A stretch of 57,631 nucleotides of DNA. It comes from JBDKFK01 sp039798745 (GTDB lineage: Bacteria; Patescibacteriota; Microgenomatia; UBA1406; GWC2-37-13). Of this stretch, positions 42,429-51,708 are shown piece by piece. The DNA is taken from NCBI GenBank assembly GCA_039798745.1, contig JBDKFK010000008.1:1-57631 (forward strand). Reading direction: 5' to 3'. The translations under genes and the position numbers were made by a program. Numbering within the stretch: the first letter of the stretch is position 1; each line of letters begins with the position of its first letter. Under the pieces are notes generated by a model. It was given only the letters and a program-made list of their open reading frames with translations. It did no database searches and was not told the origin of the DNA.

Positions 42429-43238
42429 ATGAAAATAGTTATACCCATAGCCGGGAGAGGTTCCCGTTTCCACGCGGAAGCCGACAAGAACCCGGAATAT
42501 AAAAAGCCGAAACCGCTTATCAATATAAAAGGTAAACCTATGGTTATGTGGGCTCTCGAGTCGCTTCCATTTGTCGATCTGCCTCATCGTCCAGCAACTA
42601 CTGATGACATACAGGTATCCATGAAAGATATTATTTTTATCTGCCTTGAGGAGCATCAGAAACAGTACAAAATCGTTGATCTTCTCAAAGGAGCGTTATC
42701 TACTGATATTAACGTAATTCTTATTCCCGATGTTACCCGTGGCGCGCTTGAGACCGCTCTTTGTGCCAAACGATATCTCGATCATGACGATGTCATAGTA
42801 ACCGACTGTGATCATTTTTTTAACGGTGAAGGTCTGTATAAGATGATCAAGAAGAAAGATGCGGATACAGAAGGAGTAATACCTGTGTTCCGTCCACCTG
42901 ATAGTGATGTTAAGTGGAGTTACACTCTCTTCAGTTTTAAGACAAAACGAGCTTCTGCTGTGGCGGAGAAAGATGCGGTCCTTGCCTCAAAAGGCGCGTA
43001 CGCCAATATCGGCGCGTACTATTTTTCTCACGGAGATGTATTTGTGAGAGAAGCGCAGGAAGTGATCGATTCAAATGCTCTGTACGGTCCTGCCGGCAAA
43101 CAAGAGTTTTACGTAGCACCCCTCTATCAGCGACTCATCGATAAAGGTATGAAAGTGCAGGCCGCGATTGTGCCCGAAATGTGGGGTCTAGGCACGCCCA
43201 AAGATGTAGCCGCGTTTCTGCAGTCACACAAAGGATAA
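42429..43238 (+). CDS. Sugar nucleotidyltransferase, paralogue of 40997
   Basis: The 269-residue protein has VIPIAGRGSRF, KKPKPLINIKGKPMVMWAL, the TDCDHFF Asp motif and MWGLGTPKDVAAF. The first and last motifs match the 40997 protein, but the glycine loop is closer to canonical, so this may be the active copy. It has its own promoter. The transposase element lies just downstream. Confidence 0.85.
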   Translation: MKIVIPIAGRGSRFHAEADKNPEYKKPKPLINIKGKPMVMWALESLPFVDLPHRPATTDDIQVSMKDIIFICLEEHQKQYKIVDLLKGALSTDINVILIPDVTRGALETALCAKRYLDHDDVIVTDCDHFFNGEGLYKMIKKKDADTEGVIPVFRPPDSDVKWSYTLFSFKTKRASAVAEKDAVLASKGAYANIGAYYFSHGDVFVREAQEVIDSNALYGPAGKQEFYVAPLYQRLIDKGMKVQAAIVPEMWGLGTPKDVAAFLQSHKG

Positions 43239-43244
43239 ATTTCC

Positions 43245-44049
43245 AACCTCCGGGGTTCGTTAGACTGTTGGGCCAATCCTTTCATTTATGTTTTGTTTTT
43301 TCTAGCCGACGTTGATATTCAGCATTTTGTTCGACGAATTTTTGATGATTCAATTTATTATCACCGAACAAGCTTAATACTATTTCACGATGAACAAAGC
43401 TCGAGTTATTATCCTCAATATAATGTTTATAAGAGCTCCATTCGTACAATCGTAACTCGTCTATCGTTTGTATAATATTTCCGCTATAACAATTAAGGTG
43501 GATATATCGTGAAGTATGGATAAGTTGTTCATCAGTTCTCATACAAGTTGCTTTAAAGCGCGACTCAAATACAGACCCCGTCCTGTGATGAGTAATATTA
43601 TAATATCGAGTGAACGCGTTTGTAACTTTGCTTATGTACTGACTAATTCCATTTTCGTGTAGGTCTTTCAATAGGAGATGAAAATGTGTAGGCATTAGTG
43701 CATATGCAAGCACTTGGACTGTATGATAGGCATGATCTTTCACTATTTCTTCAATTTCTTTACGTCTATATTCATCAAGTCTATAAAATCTACTAAGTGA
43801 GACATTGAATTTTGTTGAGCGATAATATTTCAGCGCTTCTATAAATCTATAGCATCCCAATCTCGTTCCAAATAGTATTTTTTTATCAACTGAGCGATTA
43901 TAAATATGATAAATACTTCCAGCTAACAGAGGCTCTTCTCGTATAGGCATAGTTTTAATATATAGAGTCTATTTAGCCATCACCACTGAGTATAAGCCAA
44001 TAAAAAATATAAGGAGACTGTCCTAGTAGTCCAACAAACCCCGGAGGTT
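43245..44049. mobile_element. REP-like inverted repeats flanking a RAYT transposase
   Basis: A 22-bp sequence starting AACCTCCGGGGTT at 43245-43266 recurs in inverse orientation at 44028-44049 with two changes, and each copy carries a small AACC/GGTT dyad. The only gene between is a Y1 transposase. The right copy reaches into the stop codon of the GDPD-like gene. Together these form a REP/RAYT unit of about 805 bp. Confidence 0.8.
43282..43950 (-). CDS. REP-associated tyrosine transposase (Y1_Tnp)
   Basis: The 222-residue protein has YHIYNRSVDKK at the start, the HUH pair in LMPTHFHLLL, and FTRYYNITHHRTGSVFESRFKA with the candidate catalytic Tyr, as in RAYT/IS200-related enzymes. RAYTs cut and join single-stranded REP hairpins. 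The flanking inverted REP-like sequences support the assignment. Confidence 0.92.
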   Translation of the reverse strand: MPIREEPLLAGSIYHIYNRSVDKKILFGTRLGCYRFIEALKYYRSTKFNVSLSRFYRLDEYRRKEIEEIVKDHAYHTVQVLAYALMPTHFHLLLKDLHENGISQYISKVTNAFTRYYNITHHRTGSVFESRFKATCMRTDEQLIHTSRYIHLNCYSGNIIQTIDELRLYEWSSYKHYIEDNNSSFVHREIVLSLFGDNKLNHQKFVEQNAEYQRRLEKTKHK

Positions 44050-44899
44050 AGTAAAATGCTCTAACTTCTTCTGGATAGTCGGTACAGACGGCGTCGGGTT
44101 GGAGATCTAGTATTTCTTTGATACGGTTAAACAGTGTTTGTTTATCTTTCGCATCGGGATGGGCCTCGCCGCCGAGGAGACCGGGAGAGGTGCCGTGCAG
44201 TTCAGGAGTTACTAAGGAGATCTTATACCCAACGTGTTTAAGAGTTTCAAAGGTTTCTTTTGTGTAAAACTGTTTTTGGCCGCCGTCTTTGTCTTGCAGA
44301 TCCCATTCATCAAGCCAGACCCAGTCATAAATATTCTTATATCGAAGAGCTTCTTCAACAGACAACAAGGTGCCATGAACGGCATTGTTATATCGCTCAA
44401 TATCATATGTATGCGCTACTGAGGGTGCCAGAAGAAGAGTAGGCAGCTGGGCTTTCATATATGCGGCTATATCTGGCTTCACATCGAATAGTATGATACG
44501 AGGCAGCAAATGCAGAACCGTTTCCAGATGCGAAAGAAGAACATCAGCGTAGAGCTGTTCCTGAAATATCCCTTTGAAATGAAGAGAGTGTACCGGTGCA
44601 ACACTGGATTCAATCATCTCCATAAGCTCTGCAAAAAAGCACAGTCGTCCATGGGGCAATATAATAGTCTGTACATCCTCCGTTTTCAGTTCCGCGAATG
44701 GCCGAGTATCTTTTCCGTTGCTCATTCTTGATAACGATGAATCATGGGCCAGTACTATATTCCCATCCAACAGAAAGTTGGGATCAAACTCTATGCCGAA
44801 GCCTCTTTGTAAGTGGTCAGCAAACGCCTCATAGCTACTTTCCGAGTAGAAGGTTGGTTTAGAAGGTTCCAGACCACGATGCGTTATGATATTCACCAT
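44048..44899 (-). CDS. Glycerophosphodiester phosphodiesterase-like protein
   Basis: The 283-residue protein begins ITHRGLEP, then has an NSYEAF-like SSYEAF, GIEFDPNFLLDGNIVLAHDSSLSRM and a C-terminal AVCTDYPEEVRAF, all typical of GDPD TIM barrels (His, Glu-x-Asp, and His-Asp motifs). It would hydrolyse glycerophosphodiesters or a related phosphodiester. It is divergent from a 2H-phosphoesterase-like gene, with only 34 bp between starts. Confidence 0.83.
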   Translation of the reverse strand: MVNIITHRGLEPSKPTFYSESSYEAFADHLQRGFGIEFDPNFLLDGNIVLAHDSSLSRMSNGKDTRPFAELKTEDVQTIILPHGRLCFFAELMEMIESSVAPVHSLHFKGIFQEQLYADVLLSHLETVLHLLPRIILFDVKPDIAAYMKAQLPTLLLAPSVAHTYDIERYNNAVHGTLLSVEEALRYKNIYDWVWLDEWDLQDKDGGQKQFYTKETFETLKHVGYKISLVTPELHGTSPGLLGGEAHPDAKDKQTLFNRIKEILDLQPDAVCTDYPEEVRAFY

Positions 44900-44905
44900 G
44901 CTGCT

Positions 44906-44911
44906 ATTATA
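44906..44911 (-). promoter_or_regulatory. -10 box of the GDPD-like gene
   Basis: Minus-strand TATAAT 6 bp before the ATG; its partner on the other strand is at 44921-44926. Confidence 0.5.
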
Positions 44912-44920
44912 GCAGGCTGG

Positions 44921-44926
44921 TATACT
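44921..44926 (+). promoter_or_regulatory. -10 box of the 2H-like gene
   Basis: TATACT 7 bp before the GTG at 44934, back to back with the GDPD-like promoter. Confidence 0.4.
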
Positions 44927-44933
44927 ATTGTTT

Positions 44934-45650
44934 GTGGCTGATGTACAAACTATTTATCAACCCATCTACACCGAAATGCGTGAACGAAATATTCGCAGGC
45001 TCCGCGAGTCTGGAGTGGTTGTAGACGCTGCGCTTCTATCGGGACAGCCTGATATGCGACAAGGAATCGGCCTGTTCGCGTTCATGGAGCAATCGATGCC
45101 TGCTTTGGACAGATTGATTGCTGATGTATCATCAGTCTTTGCTGACCAGATTTGTTACACGCTCTCCCCTACTCCTGCGGACAATTTTGGCCGGATTCAT
45201 TTCACATTTTTTCAGTTCTTAAAGGTTGATAGCATTCCATCTGATTTTTCGCAGAAAGATAAGCAAATATATGAGAACATTACCGCGTCTGTTCTTGCTT
45301 CCATGAAACCATTCACCATAACGTACAAAGGCGTAATGGCCATACCCACCGGCTTACTCATATATGGATATCCGAGTTATGATGTAAATCCTTATCGCGA
45401 AAGACTTCGTACGGAATTAATACAGAGCAAAGTGCACTTTATAGAGGCCTATAAAAGTGATATCGTTCACTCTACCATTCTTAGAGTTGCCGCTCGTCTG
45501 GATCCTCAGTTGCTAATTGAGTTCGCCCGAACATATGACGGGCAAGAGTTATTTTCTACAACGGTACATAAGATTCAACTAGGTTTTGGAAGTTGGCGAA
45601 TGAGAGATGAGGAGATACAAATGATTGAGACGTTTGATCTGAAGGTGTAG
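44934..45650 (+). CDS. 2H phosphoesterase-like protein
   Basis: The 238-residue protein has two H-x-T/S motifs in the right spacing, RIHFTFF (near residue 92) and VHSTILRVA (near 180), the signature of LigT/CPDase-type 2H phosphoesterases, which act on 2',3'-cyclic phosphates or RNA ends. The rest is not recognised. The GTG at 44934 is preferred over a TTG 6 bp upstream because of the -10 position. A three-armed palindrome follows its stop. Confidence 0.6.
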   Translation: MADVQTIYQPIYTEMRERNIRRLRESGVVVDAALLSGQPDMRQGIGLFAFMEQSMPALDRLIADVSSVFADQICYTLSPTPADNFGRIHFTFFQFLKVDSIPSDFSQKDKQIYENITASVLASMKPFTITYKGVMAIPTGLLIYGYPSYDVNPYRERLRTELIQSKVHFIEAYKSDIVHSTILRVAARLDPQLLIEFARTYDGQELFSTTVHKIQLGFGSWRMRDEEIQMIETFDLKV

Positions 45651-45654
45651 TATT

Positions 45655-45718
45655 TGTCATCCCGAACTTGTTTCGGGATCCTGATTGTAATAGATGCCGA
45701 AATAAATTCGGCATGACA
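45655..45718. repeat. Three-armed palindromic repeat
   Basis: Outer arms TGTCAT and ATGACA enclose two hairpins: ATCCCGAA/TTCGGGAT (45659-45666 with 45672-45679) and ATGCCGAA/TTCGGCAT (45694-45701 with 45707-45714). It lies between convergent genes and resembles widespread bacterial TGTCATCCCGAA-type repeats; it may double as a bidirectional terminator. Confidence 0.7.
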
Positions 45719-45721
45719 GTT

Positions 45722-46750
45722 CTAGTATTTTTTAATCTCAATTCTCTTCAGCCACTCAAGACTTTTTTTGTCGTCCTTAGACATTTTTTTGCCTGCGATG
45801 GCTCTTTTTACGAGTGCAGCTTGGATGCTAAAAAATAATGGCCAGTCTGAAGCTTTAGTAAACAAGTCAGGAAAATGCCTATGAGCAATTCTGTACGCGC
45901 CAATAACTTTGTTGAACTTAAGTTTTGCTACATATAAGTTTATCGCGGTCAGAGTCATGAAAGCGTGGGTTTGTACTAAGAGGCGTTTCTCGGGATCATT
46001 TTTGTAATTTTTTTTATAAAACTCCGCGACCAGAGAAAAATAATTATCAAGTCTGTTTAGTTCAGCTGTGACAGTTTTTTTCTGTTTTTCTTTATCAAAT
46101 GTCTGAGCTTCATGACTTCTCCAACAGAAGACAATTCTGTTGTGATAATAAACGTCATATGTCGAAGCTACCTTTAAGAAGTGAGGAACATCTGCTTCGG
46201 TTTTATGCTCTTCTTTATATAACCCTATCTCCTTAAATATTTTCTTCGCATATATACTAGCGCCCGAGGGAGCTATCATAGGTGCCTTGCGTCGCAAAAA
46301 TGCTTCCATCACATGTGGTTGTTCCAGATATACATTTTCATCAAAGATATGCGCTGTAAACTGAGCTTCGTTTGCGCTGTTTATAATGGCAATTGCCGAG
46401 GTATAAAAGTCCGCAGTATGTTTTTGTATCGTATCCTGCCATGTCGCGTGCCAGTCGGGAGAAATGAGATCGTCGCTGTGGAGAAGACAGATATAATCGC
46501 CTTTGGCCAGGCTTATTGCTTTATTCCAGTTCCCTATCATGCCCAAGTTTTCTTTGTTTTTAACATACGTGAAACCATATTTTTTAGCATAATAATGCCC
46601 TACCTCATCAGTCTTGTCGGTGGAGTTATTGTCGGTCACAATGACTTCATAAGGTAACTCTTTCTGAGCTGCCACACTCTGAAGTGTCTGATCAAGTAAA
46701 TCAGCACGATTGAAGGTTGGAATACAGACGGATATTTTTATCGGGGACAT
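45722..46750 (-). CDS. GT2 glycosyltransferase
   Basis: The 342-residue protein has SVCIPTFNRADLLDQTLQSV, VTDNNSTDKTDE, LHSDDLIS as the metal motif and a long helical C-terminal third without clear membrane helices. It is the last gene of the leftward sugar-modification run and follows the methyltransferase by 3 bp. Confidence 0.87.
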   Translation of the reverse strand: MSPIKISVCIPTFNRADLLDQTLQSVAAQKELPYEVIVTDNNSTDKTDEVGHYYAKKYGFTYVKNKENLGMIGNWNKAISLAKGDYICLLHSDDLISPDWHATWQDTIQKHTADFYTSAIAIINSANEAQFTAHIFDENVYLEQPHVMEAFLRRKAPMIAPSGASIYAKKIFKEIGLYKEEHKTEADVPHFLKVASTYDVYYHNRIVFCWRSHEAQTFDKEKQKKTVTAELNRLDNYFSLVAEFYKKNYKNDPEKRLLVQTHAFMTLTAINLYVAKLKFNKVIGAYRIAHRHFPDLFTKASDWPLFFSIQAALVKRAIAGKKMSKDDKKSLEWLKRIEIKKY

Positions 46751-46753
46751 ACG

Positions 46754-47542
46754 TTATAGTTTCTCAGCCCAAATAAACAGACTGGCTCCGTTGTCGTCTT
46801 TCACAGAGTCGTTTTTGTATGCTTCATTGATCTGATCTTTATATTTTTCATACATATGATCTTCAGCATTTTTATCAAAAAGTCCGCGCACACGGGTCTC
46901 CAGCGCGATTTTATCCCAAAGCATATTTGTTTTTTTGGTTATGTAATAGGAGTATTTTTTTATAGTAAGACCATGCCTTCGCAGGCGTTTTTCCCATTCT
47001 TTGTGGCCATAGGTGTGATAATGGTTCAGCATGTTGTTGCGTTTTTCTTTGTAGATATTTCCCAAGAAACCCAGGCCAATAGAGCTTAAGAGATTGGAAA
47101 GATAGAGATACTCTTTGAATTTGTCGCTTGGTGAGGTGAATACAAAGATTCCGCCTTTTTTTAGAGTCCTTGATACTTCACTTAAGACGGCTTCGTTATC
47201 AGGAATATGTTCGATTACCGAGTTGCAGAACACAAACTCGAGAGAATTATCAGGAAGCGACATTTTTTCCGCGCTTTCTATAAGCACTTTATCGTATAGT
47301 TTTTTTTCGATCGCGATATCTACGTCGTGTGCCTCGCCGTTATCTATTCCGTAAGTAAAGTGATCGTCAAAAAGGATAGATGAAAGATATCCATCACCAC
47401 AGCCGAGATCCATAGAAGGTTTTTTAAAATTCTGAAGCTTTGTATTGTCGTAAACAGCTTTCAGTTCGATCGACCTGAAGAGTTTTGAGGCGGGATGTGG
47501 ATGATCAGTGAAATCTTTTGGAGCAAGCAGCTTAGTTTTCAT
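46754..47542 (-). CDS. Class I SAM-dependent methyltransferase
   Basis: The 262-residue protein has motif I MDLGCGDGYLSS (44-55), an acidic motif II (YGIDNGEAHD), the VFCNSVIEHIPD motif typical of Methyltransf_11/25, and GGIFVFTSPSDKF. It probably methylates a sugar or glycan end in this cluster. A TATAAT lies 8 bp before the ATG. Confidence 0.87.
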   Translation of the reverse strand: MKTKLLAPKDFTDHPHPASKLFRSIELKAVYDNTKLQNFKKPSMDLGCGDGYLSSILFDDHFTYGIDNGEAHDVDIAIEKKLYDKVLIESAEKMSLPDNSLEFVFCNSVIEHIPDNEAVLSEVSRTLKKGGIFVFTSPSDKFKEYLYLSNLLSSIGLGFLGNIYKEKRNNMLNHYHTYGHKEWEKRLRRHGLTIKKYSYYITKKTNMLWDKIALETRVRGLFDKNAEDHMYEKYKDQINEAYKNDSVKDDNGASLFIWAEKL

Positions 47543-47550
47543 CTGTGTTG

Positions 47551-47556
47551 ATTATA
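47551..47556 (-). promoter_or_regulatory. -10 box of the methyltransferase gene
   Basis: Minus-strand TATAAT 8 bp before the ATG. Confidence 0.45.
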
Positions 47557-47575
47557 CATTATAACGACTGAGAAA

Positions 47576-48526
47576 TTATATATCGAGTACCTTTTTATTG
47601 CGTTTCGCGACATATGAGATGCTTTTTGTGAGGGAAAATATGAGCCCGTCAATAACTCCTGTTACCGCATATATAATATCGCGCTTTTTAATTGTCGGGA
47701 GGTAATAAAAAAATATAAGAGGGTTAAGTACGAATATAAATACAAGCATCTGCCACCAGCGCGAATAGAGGGCCATATACAGAATGCGGTTTCTAAAAAA
47801 GAGATAGGCTTTTGGTTTGTTGGAATACAATCTGTCCTGGCGTATGTCCACTGTTGTTGCTTCCGATGTAGTAGTCTCCGGTTCAATAGGATGCCAGATG
47901 TTTGCTTTCATAGTGCATCGCGCCTCGTAGCCCAGCGCGAGAATGCGCTCTCCCACATCGGGTTCTTCAAAAATCATGGGAAACAGAATATGATTAAATC
48001 CGCCTACACGCGAGAACGCCTGGCAACGGATAAGGTATATACTATGAAAATGATTTATACGGTGCTCCGGTTTATCGTCCATGAAGTTTACCAGGAGACT
48101 GGTTAGTGGATGTATAGTAAGACCGCGGGAACGGGGTATTTTTGAGTTCCACTCAAAGTGTACGGGGCCGGTTATAGCAACTTTTTCGTGGGATTCCATG
48201 AAGGTTACCATCTCGATAAACGTGTTCTTATCTACAAGAACATCGTTCGCCATAAAGACCGCGTATTTATATTTTTTGGATATATTCTGGTCAAAAAATT
48301 CGTCGTTGAGCGCTCGTGAAACAAAGTTATTCTTTTCATTTCTGGTGTAATGGGCGTTATGGTCGCGCGCGATTGCTTTGATATCTTCGGTAGAGCCGTT
48401 GTCTATCACATATACGTCAAACAGCTTCTTATCAACTGACTTGTCTATAGCTGACAAACAGATATCAAGGACCTTCGCTTTATTGTATGAAACCATTAAG
48501 ATAGCGGTTTTCGCGTCATGCTTCAT
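47576..48526 (-). CDS. GT2 glycosyltransferase with C-terminal membrane segment
   Basis: The 316-residue protein starts MKHDAKTAILMVSYNKAKVLDICL, has YVIDNGSTEDI, AVFMANDVLVD as the metal-site region, FEEPDVGERILALGYEA, and a C-terminal stretch with hydrophobic helices (LFFRNRILYMALYSRWW onward). An upstream in-frame ATG at 48571 lies inside the aminotransferase gene; the ATG at 48526 overlaps its stop by 11 bp and gives a normal N-terminus. Confidence 0.86.
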   Translation of the reverse strand: MKHDAKTAILMVSYNKAKVLDICLSAIDKSVDKKLFDVYVIDNGSTEDIKAIARDHNAHYTRNEKNNFVSRALNDEFFDQNISKKYKYAVFMANDVLVDKNTFIEMVTFMESHEKVAITGPVHFEWNSKIPRSRGLTIHPLTSLLVNFMDDKPEHRINHFHSIYLIRCQAFSRVGGFNHILFPMIFEEPDVGERILALGYEARCTMKANIWHPIEPETTTSEATTVDIRQDRLYSNKPKAYLFFRNRILYMALYSRWWQMLVFIFVLNPLIFFYYLPTIKKRDIIYAVTGVIDGLIFSLTKSISYVAKRNKKVLDI

Positions 48527-49805
48527 AGAGAGTATGGAGTTCTTGTAATGATTCTTTAAGCGCGGAGGCAAACATGTCTATTTCTTTTCTCTTTATGAGA
48601 TAGCTGGGAAGTATGCGCACTGTGCGACCCCTGCGGATGGCCTGGATTATAATTCCACGCCTTTCCAGAAGACCGATGAGGTCGGTTCCGGGGTTTCTCC
48701 CCTCTTTGAACAACCGCTGCGGCAGGTCGAAGCCGTGCATAAGGCCTGTTCCACGGGGATGTTCGAGCCATTCTTCAGTACGCGCGATCTCTTCGAGATT
48801 TTTGAGAATATAAGCGCCCTGTTTGCGAATAGAAGCCAATATATTTTTTTCTTTCATGTGACGGATTACAAATGTGAGGATAGCACCAGACAACGGATCG
48901 TTCTGATGTGAGCTAAAGTGAATAAACTTACCTTCAACCGCTTCGGCTATCTGATCGGTCATAACAACCGCGGATACCGGAAGCCCCGCGCCCGCGATCT
49001 TGGCAAGTACTAGTATATCGGGTACTAATCCATAATGTTCGTACCCAAACCAGGTGCCTGTTCTTCCTAAGCCGGTCTGACATTCATCAAACACGAGCAA
49101 CGCGCCGTGCTCTTTTGCTATATCACGGAGACCTTCAAAGTATGATTTCGGCGGGTATATCATACCTCCGACAGAGATAACCGGCTCTATAACAAACGCG
49201 GCAATGGTGCCTTTAAATTCTGCCAGTAATTCGCGGGATTTTGCAAGACAGTCCGCAATAAACGCTTCGACTGAGACACCATCGGGCCGGTCCAGCCAGT
49301 CGGGGCTCGGAATAGAAAACGTGTTGTGTACTTTGGGCGCGGCATATATTCCGCCTGTTGAGATGCTTTGTGTTGCGAGTGTAAGTCCGTGATAGCCGCT
49401 TGTTATACCTACTACACCGGTTCGTTTGGTAACAAATTTAGCATAGCGCAAGGCGCACTCTACTGCTTCGGCACCGGTAGATAAGAGTATCGATTTTTTG
49501 AGCGGCGGGGCCACGATAGAAGCCAGCTCTTTTGAGGCGATAAGAGCTTCTTCGGTGAAGGTGAGAGTGTTGGTATGTACAATTTTAGATAACTGTTTTG
49601 TAATAACTCTATTCAGAGGGGCATATGTGTGTCCGAACGCGAGACAGAACTGTCCCGACATCATGTCGATATATGAGTTGCCGTCTACATCCCAGACCAC
49701 TGTCCCTTTTCCCCGGGCCATAATAGGAGTGCTTAGAGGTGTGACGTTGAGGAAATACTGTTTGTATTCGTTATACAGTTGTTTGCTCTTTTCAAGATTT
49801 TTCAT
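48516..49805 (-). CDS. Class III PLP aminotransferase
   Basis: The 429-residue enzyme has STGAEAVECALRYAK (109-123), SGYHG (136-140), FDECQTGLGRTG with Asp240, and the Schiff-base Lys269 in LVLAKIAGAGLP. Class III members transaminate omega-amino acids, amino ketones or sugar-derived ketones. Its position in a sugar cluster suggests a carbohydrate or amino acid side chain substrate. GSA-aminomutase is an alternative but no heme genes are nearby. Confidence 0.88.
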   Translation of the reverse strand: MKNLEKSKQLYNEYKQYFLNVTPLSTPIMARGKGTVVWDVDGNSYIDMMSGQFCLAFGHTYAPLNRVITKQLSKIVHTNTLTFTEEALIASKELASIVAPPLKKSILLSTGAEAVECALRYAKFVTKRTGVVGITSGYHGLTLATQSISTGGIYAAPKVHNTFSIPSPDWLDRPDGVSVEAFIADCLAKSRELLAEFKGTIAAFVIEPVISVGGMIYPPKSYFEGLRDIAKEHGALLVFDECQTGLGRTGTWFGYEHYGLVPDILVLAKIAGAGLPVSAVVMTDQIAEAVEGKFIHFSSHQNDPLSGAILTFVIRHMKEKNILASIRKQGAYILKNLEEIARTEEWLEHPRGTGLMHGFDLPQRLFKEGRNPGTDLIGLLERRGIIIQAIRRGRTVRILPSYLIKRKEIDMFASALKESLQELHTLYEA

Positions 49806-49828
49806 ATGGTTTCTTTTGGCGAGAACTG

Positions 49829-50731
49829 TCAGGGTTTTAGTATTTCTTTCATGCCGTCGGGAAAAGATGTTTGTGGTTCAAATCCAAGTTCTGTCTCCGC
49901 TTTTTTTGTCGACGGGATAATGTGTACCTGCTCATTCTCAGCATTCTTGTGTGATACTTCAATTTTCTTACCGGTGATTTTTTCTACAGTCGAAACAACC
50001 TCCTCAATCGCTATCTCCTGAGAGCCCGCTATATGGAAGATGCCATCCTTATTATATGCCACTGCCGAGAGTACTGCACGGGCAGCGTCGCGCGCATATA
50101 GAAATTTGCGTCTGTTTCGAGGATTTCCCCACATGGTAAATGGTTTATTATGAAGAGCCGCGTCTATAATAAACGGGATAACTCTGACAAATGGTTCGTT
50201 GGGTCCATATACCTGAGAAAATCGTAGTATCACATACTTTTTTTGTTCCGTTTTAGCGTAGTATCTGAGGTACTCTTCACATGCATATTTGGCCAGAGCA
50301 TAGGGAGTGGGCGGGTTTATAGGTGTGTCTTCTGAGAAGTTGAGTGCATCGGGATACCCATAGATATCTATGGTGCTTGTAAAGATTATTTTTGGCGCGA
50401 GATGTCCGTAGTATTCAAGAAAACTTAAGAAAGGATCAAGGGTATTCTCTTTTGCGGTAAAGATAGTTTCTTTCGTTTCATGAAGCTGAGGAATGTTGGC
50501 GGCTATATAAATAATATAGTCAACGGGTTCTATAACAGGCCGCTCAGAGCCAAGCTGCGGCAGTTGGCGAAGGTCACTGTGTATATATCTTAGTTTTGGA
50601 TGGTCTGCGGTTCTACTTTTGCGTGTAAAACATGTCACTTCCGCTCCGGCTTTGAGCAAGAGCTCAACTAAAGGTGTCCCTACAAGTCCCGTACCTCCTG
50701 TAAGCAATATTTTTTTGTTTTTTAGTTCCAT
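49829..50731 (-). CDS. NAD-dependent epimerase/dehydratase
   Basis: The 300-residue enzyme has LLTGGTGLVGTPLVELL, the FTSTIDIYGYP segment, and Y-x-x-x-K in PTPYALAKYACEEYL. It belongs to the extended SDR family of NDP-sugar epimerases and reductases; the precise substrate is not clear. It lies between the ATP-grasp and aminotransferase genes. Confidence 0.86.
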   Translation of the reverse strand: MELKNKKILLTGGTGLVGTPLVELLLKAGAEVTCFTRKSRTADHPKLRYIHSDLRQLPQLGSERPVIEPVDYIIYIAANIPQLHETKETIFTAKENTLDPFLSFLEYYGHLAPKIIFTSTIDIYGYPDALNFSEDTPINPPTPYALAKYACEEYLRYYAKTEQKKYVILRFSQVYGPNEPFVRVIPFIIDAALHNKPFTMWGNPRNRRKFLYARDAARAVLSAVAYNKDGIFHIAGSQEIAIEEVVSTVEKITGKKIEVSHKNAENEQVHIIPSTKKAETELGFEPQTSFPDGMKEILKP

Positions 50732-50736
50732 ACGTG

Positions 50737-51708
50737 TCAGAAATTCATATGTTGACCGTCGCGGTAGTATACTTCTTCCCAGTATCGTGTCATGTACACA
50801 TTATCGTGATATCTATAGTCTTCCCGGTTGAGTTCTTTGTTCGAGAATACATCAATCGCGACCTCTGCTATATTTACTCCTGCGGCTGCTGATAGTATTG
50901 ATCCAGCAGATAAGCGGGGGTTTACTTCAATCAGCGAGATAGTATCGTTATCTTTAAAGACCTCAATATTTGCCTGACCTGTAATAAGGAGCGCTTTTGC
51001 GATTTTTTCTGCGTATTCACAGATCACGGTATCATGCAGTGTTACTGCTTTCACTCCGAGTCCCGATTTGGCACTTATCTCATGCCGCACCGTAGAGACT
51101 ATAGGGTTACTGGCGAGGTCACATACAATATCGACAACATACTGTTTGCCCGAAAGATATTGCTGTATAACGGGCTGATCCACTTTTTTCACAAACAGAT
51201 CATACTCTTCTTTGGTCGTTATTTTATAGCAGTCGCGGCTACTTATGCCGTGCCGTGGTTTTATAAACAACGGAAAGAGTGGCAAAAATAATACAGATTC
51301 TTCGGGCAGATACGCGTGTGGTGTGTCAATACCTTTTGCCCGCAGAGCTTTCCATGTGAGGTATTTATCATTGCATATCCTGATGGTTTCGACATCACTT
51401 ACGCAGGGCATAATGCCGGCGTCCTTAAATAGATTAGCGTTTGCCGCAATTATTTCTACCTCCTGGTCCATGATCGGAATAATAAACTCAATCCGTTCTT
51501 TTTTACAGATACTGAGAAGTGTCTCAATGTACTGAGGATCTGAAAAGAGCGGAACGCGGTGTACCGTATCACAAAAAATTGTTCCGGCTATCTCAGTGCT
51601 AGGGTAGATATCAGTTCCTACAATAAAATGATGTCTTTTTGATTTCTTTAATGCCTTAGCAGCGCTTATTGCGGTAGTTGAACCGGCTGCTGTTATGAGT
51701 ACGCGCAT
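50737..51708 (-). CDS. ATP-grasp ligase
   Basis: The 323-residue protein has the N-terminal domain MRVLITAAGSTTAISAAKALKK, NDKYLTWKALRAKGIDTPHAYL, LFIKPRHGISSRDCYKI as the ATP-binding core, and FKDNDTISLIEVNPRLSAGS as the metal-binding segment. It resembles the CarB-like ATP-grasp proteins of polysaccharide clusters, which form amide or ester links. The ATG overlaps the TAA of the cupin gene by one base (TAATG). Confidence 0.85.
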   Translation of the reverse strand: MRVLITAAGSTTAISAAKALKKSKRHHFIVGTDIYPSTEIAGTIFCDTVHRVPLFSDPQYIETLLSICKKERIEFIIPIMDQEVEIIAANANLFKDAGIMPCVSDVETIRICNDKYLTWKALRAKGIDTPHAYLPEESVLFLPLFPLFIKPRHGISSRDCYKITTKEEYDLFVKKVDQPVIQQYLSGKQYVVDIVCDLASNPIVSTVRHEISAKSGLGVKAVTLHDTVICEYAEKIAKALLITGQANIEVFKDNDTISLIEVNPRLSAGSILSAAAGVNIAEVAIDVFSNKELNREDYRYHDNVYMTRYWEEVYYRDGQHMNF

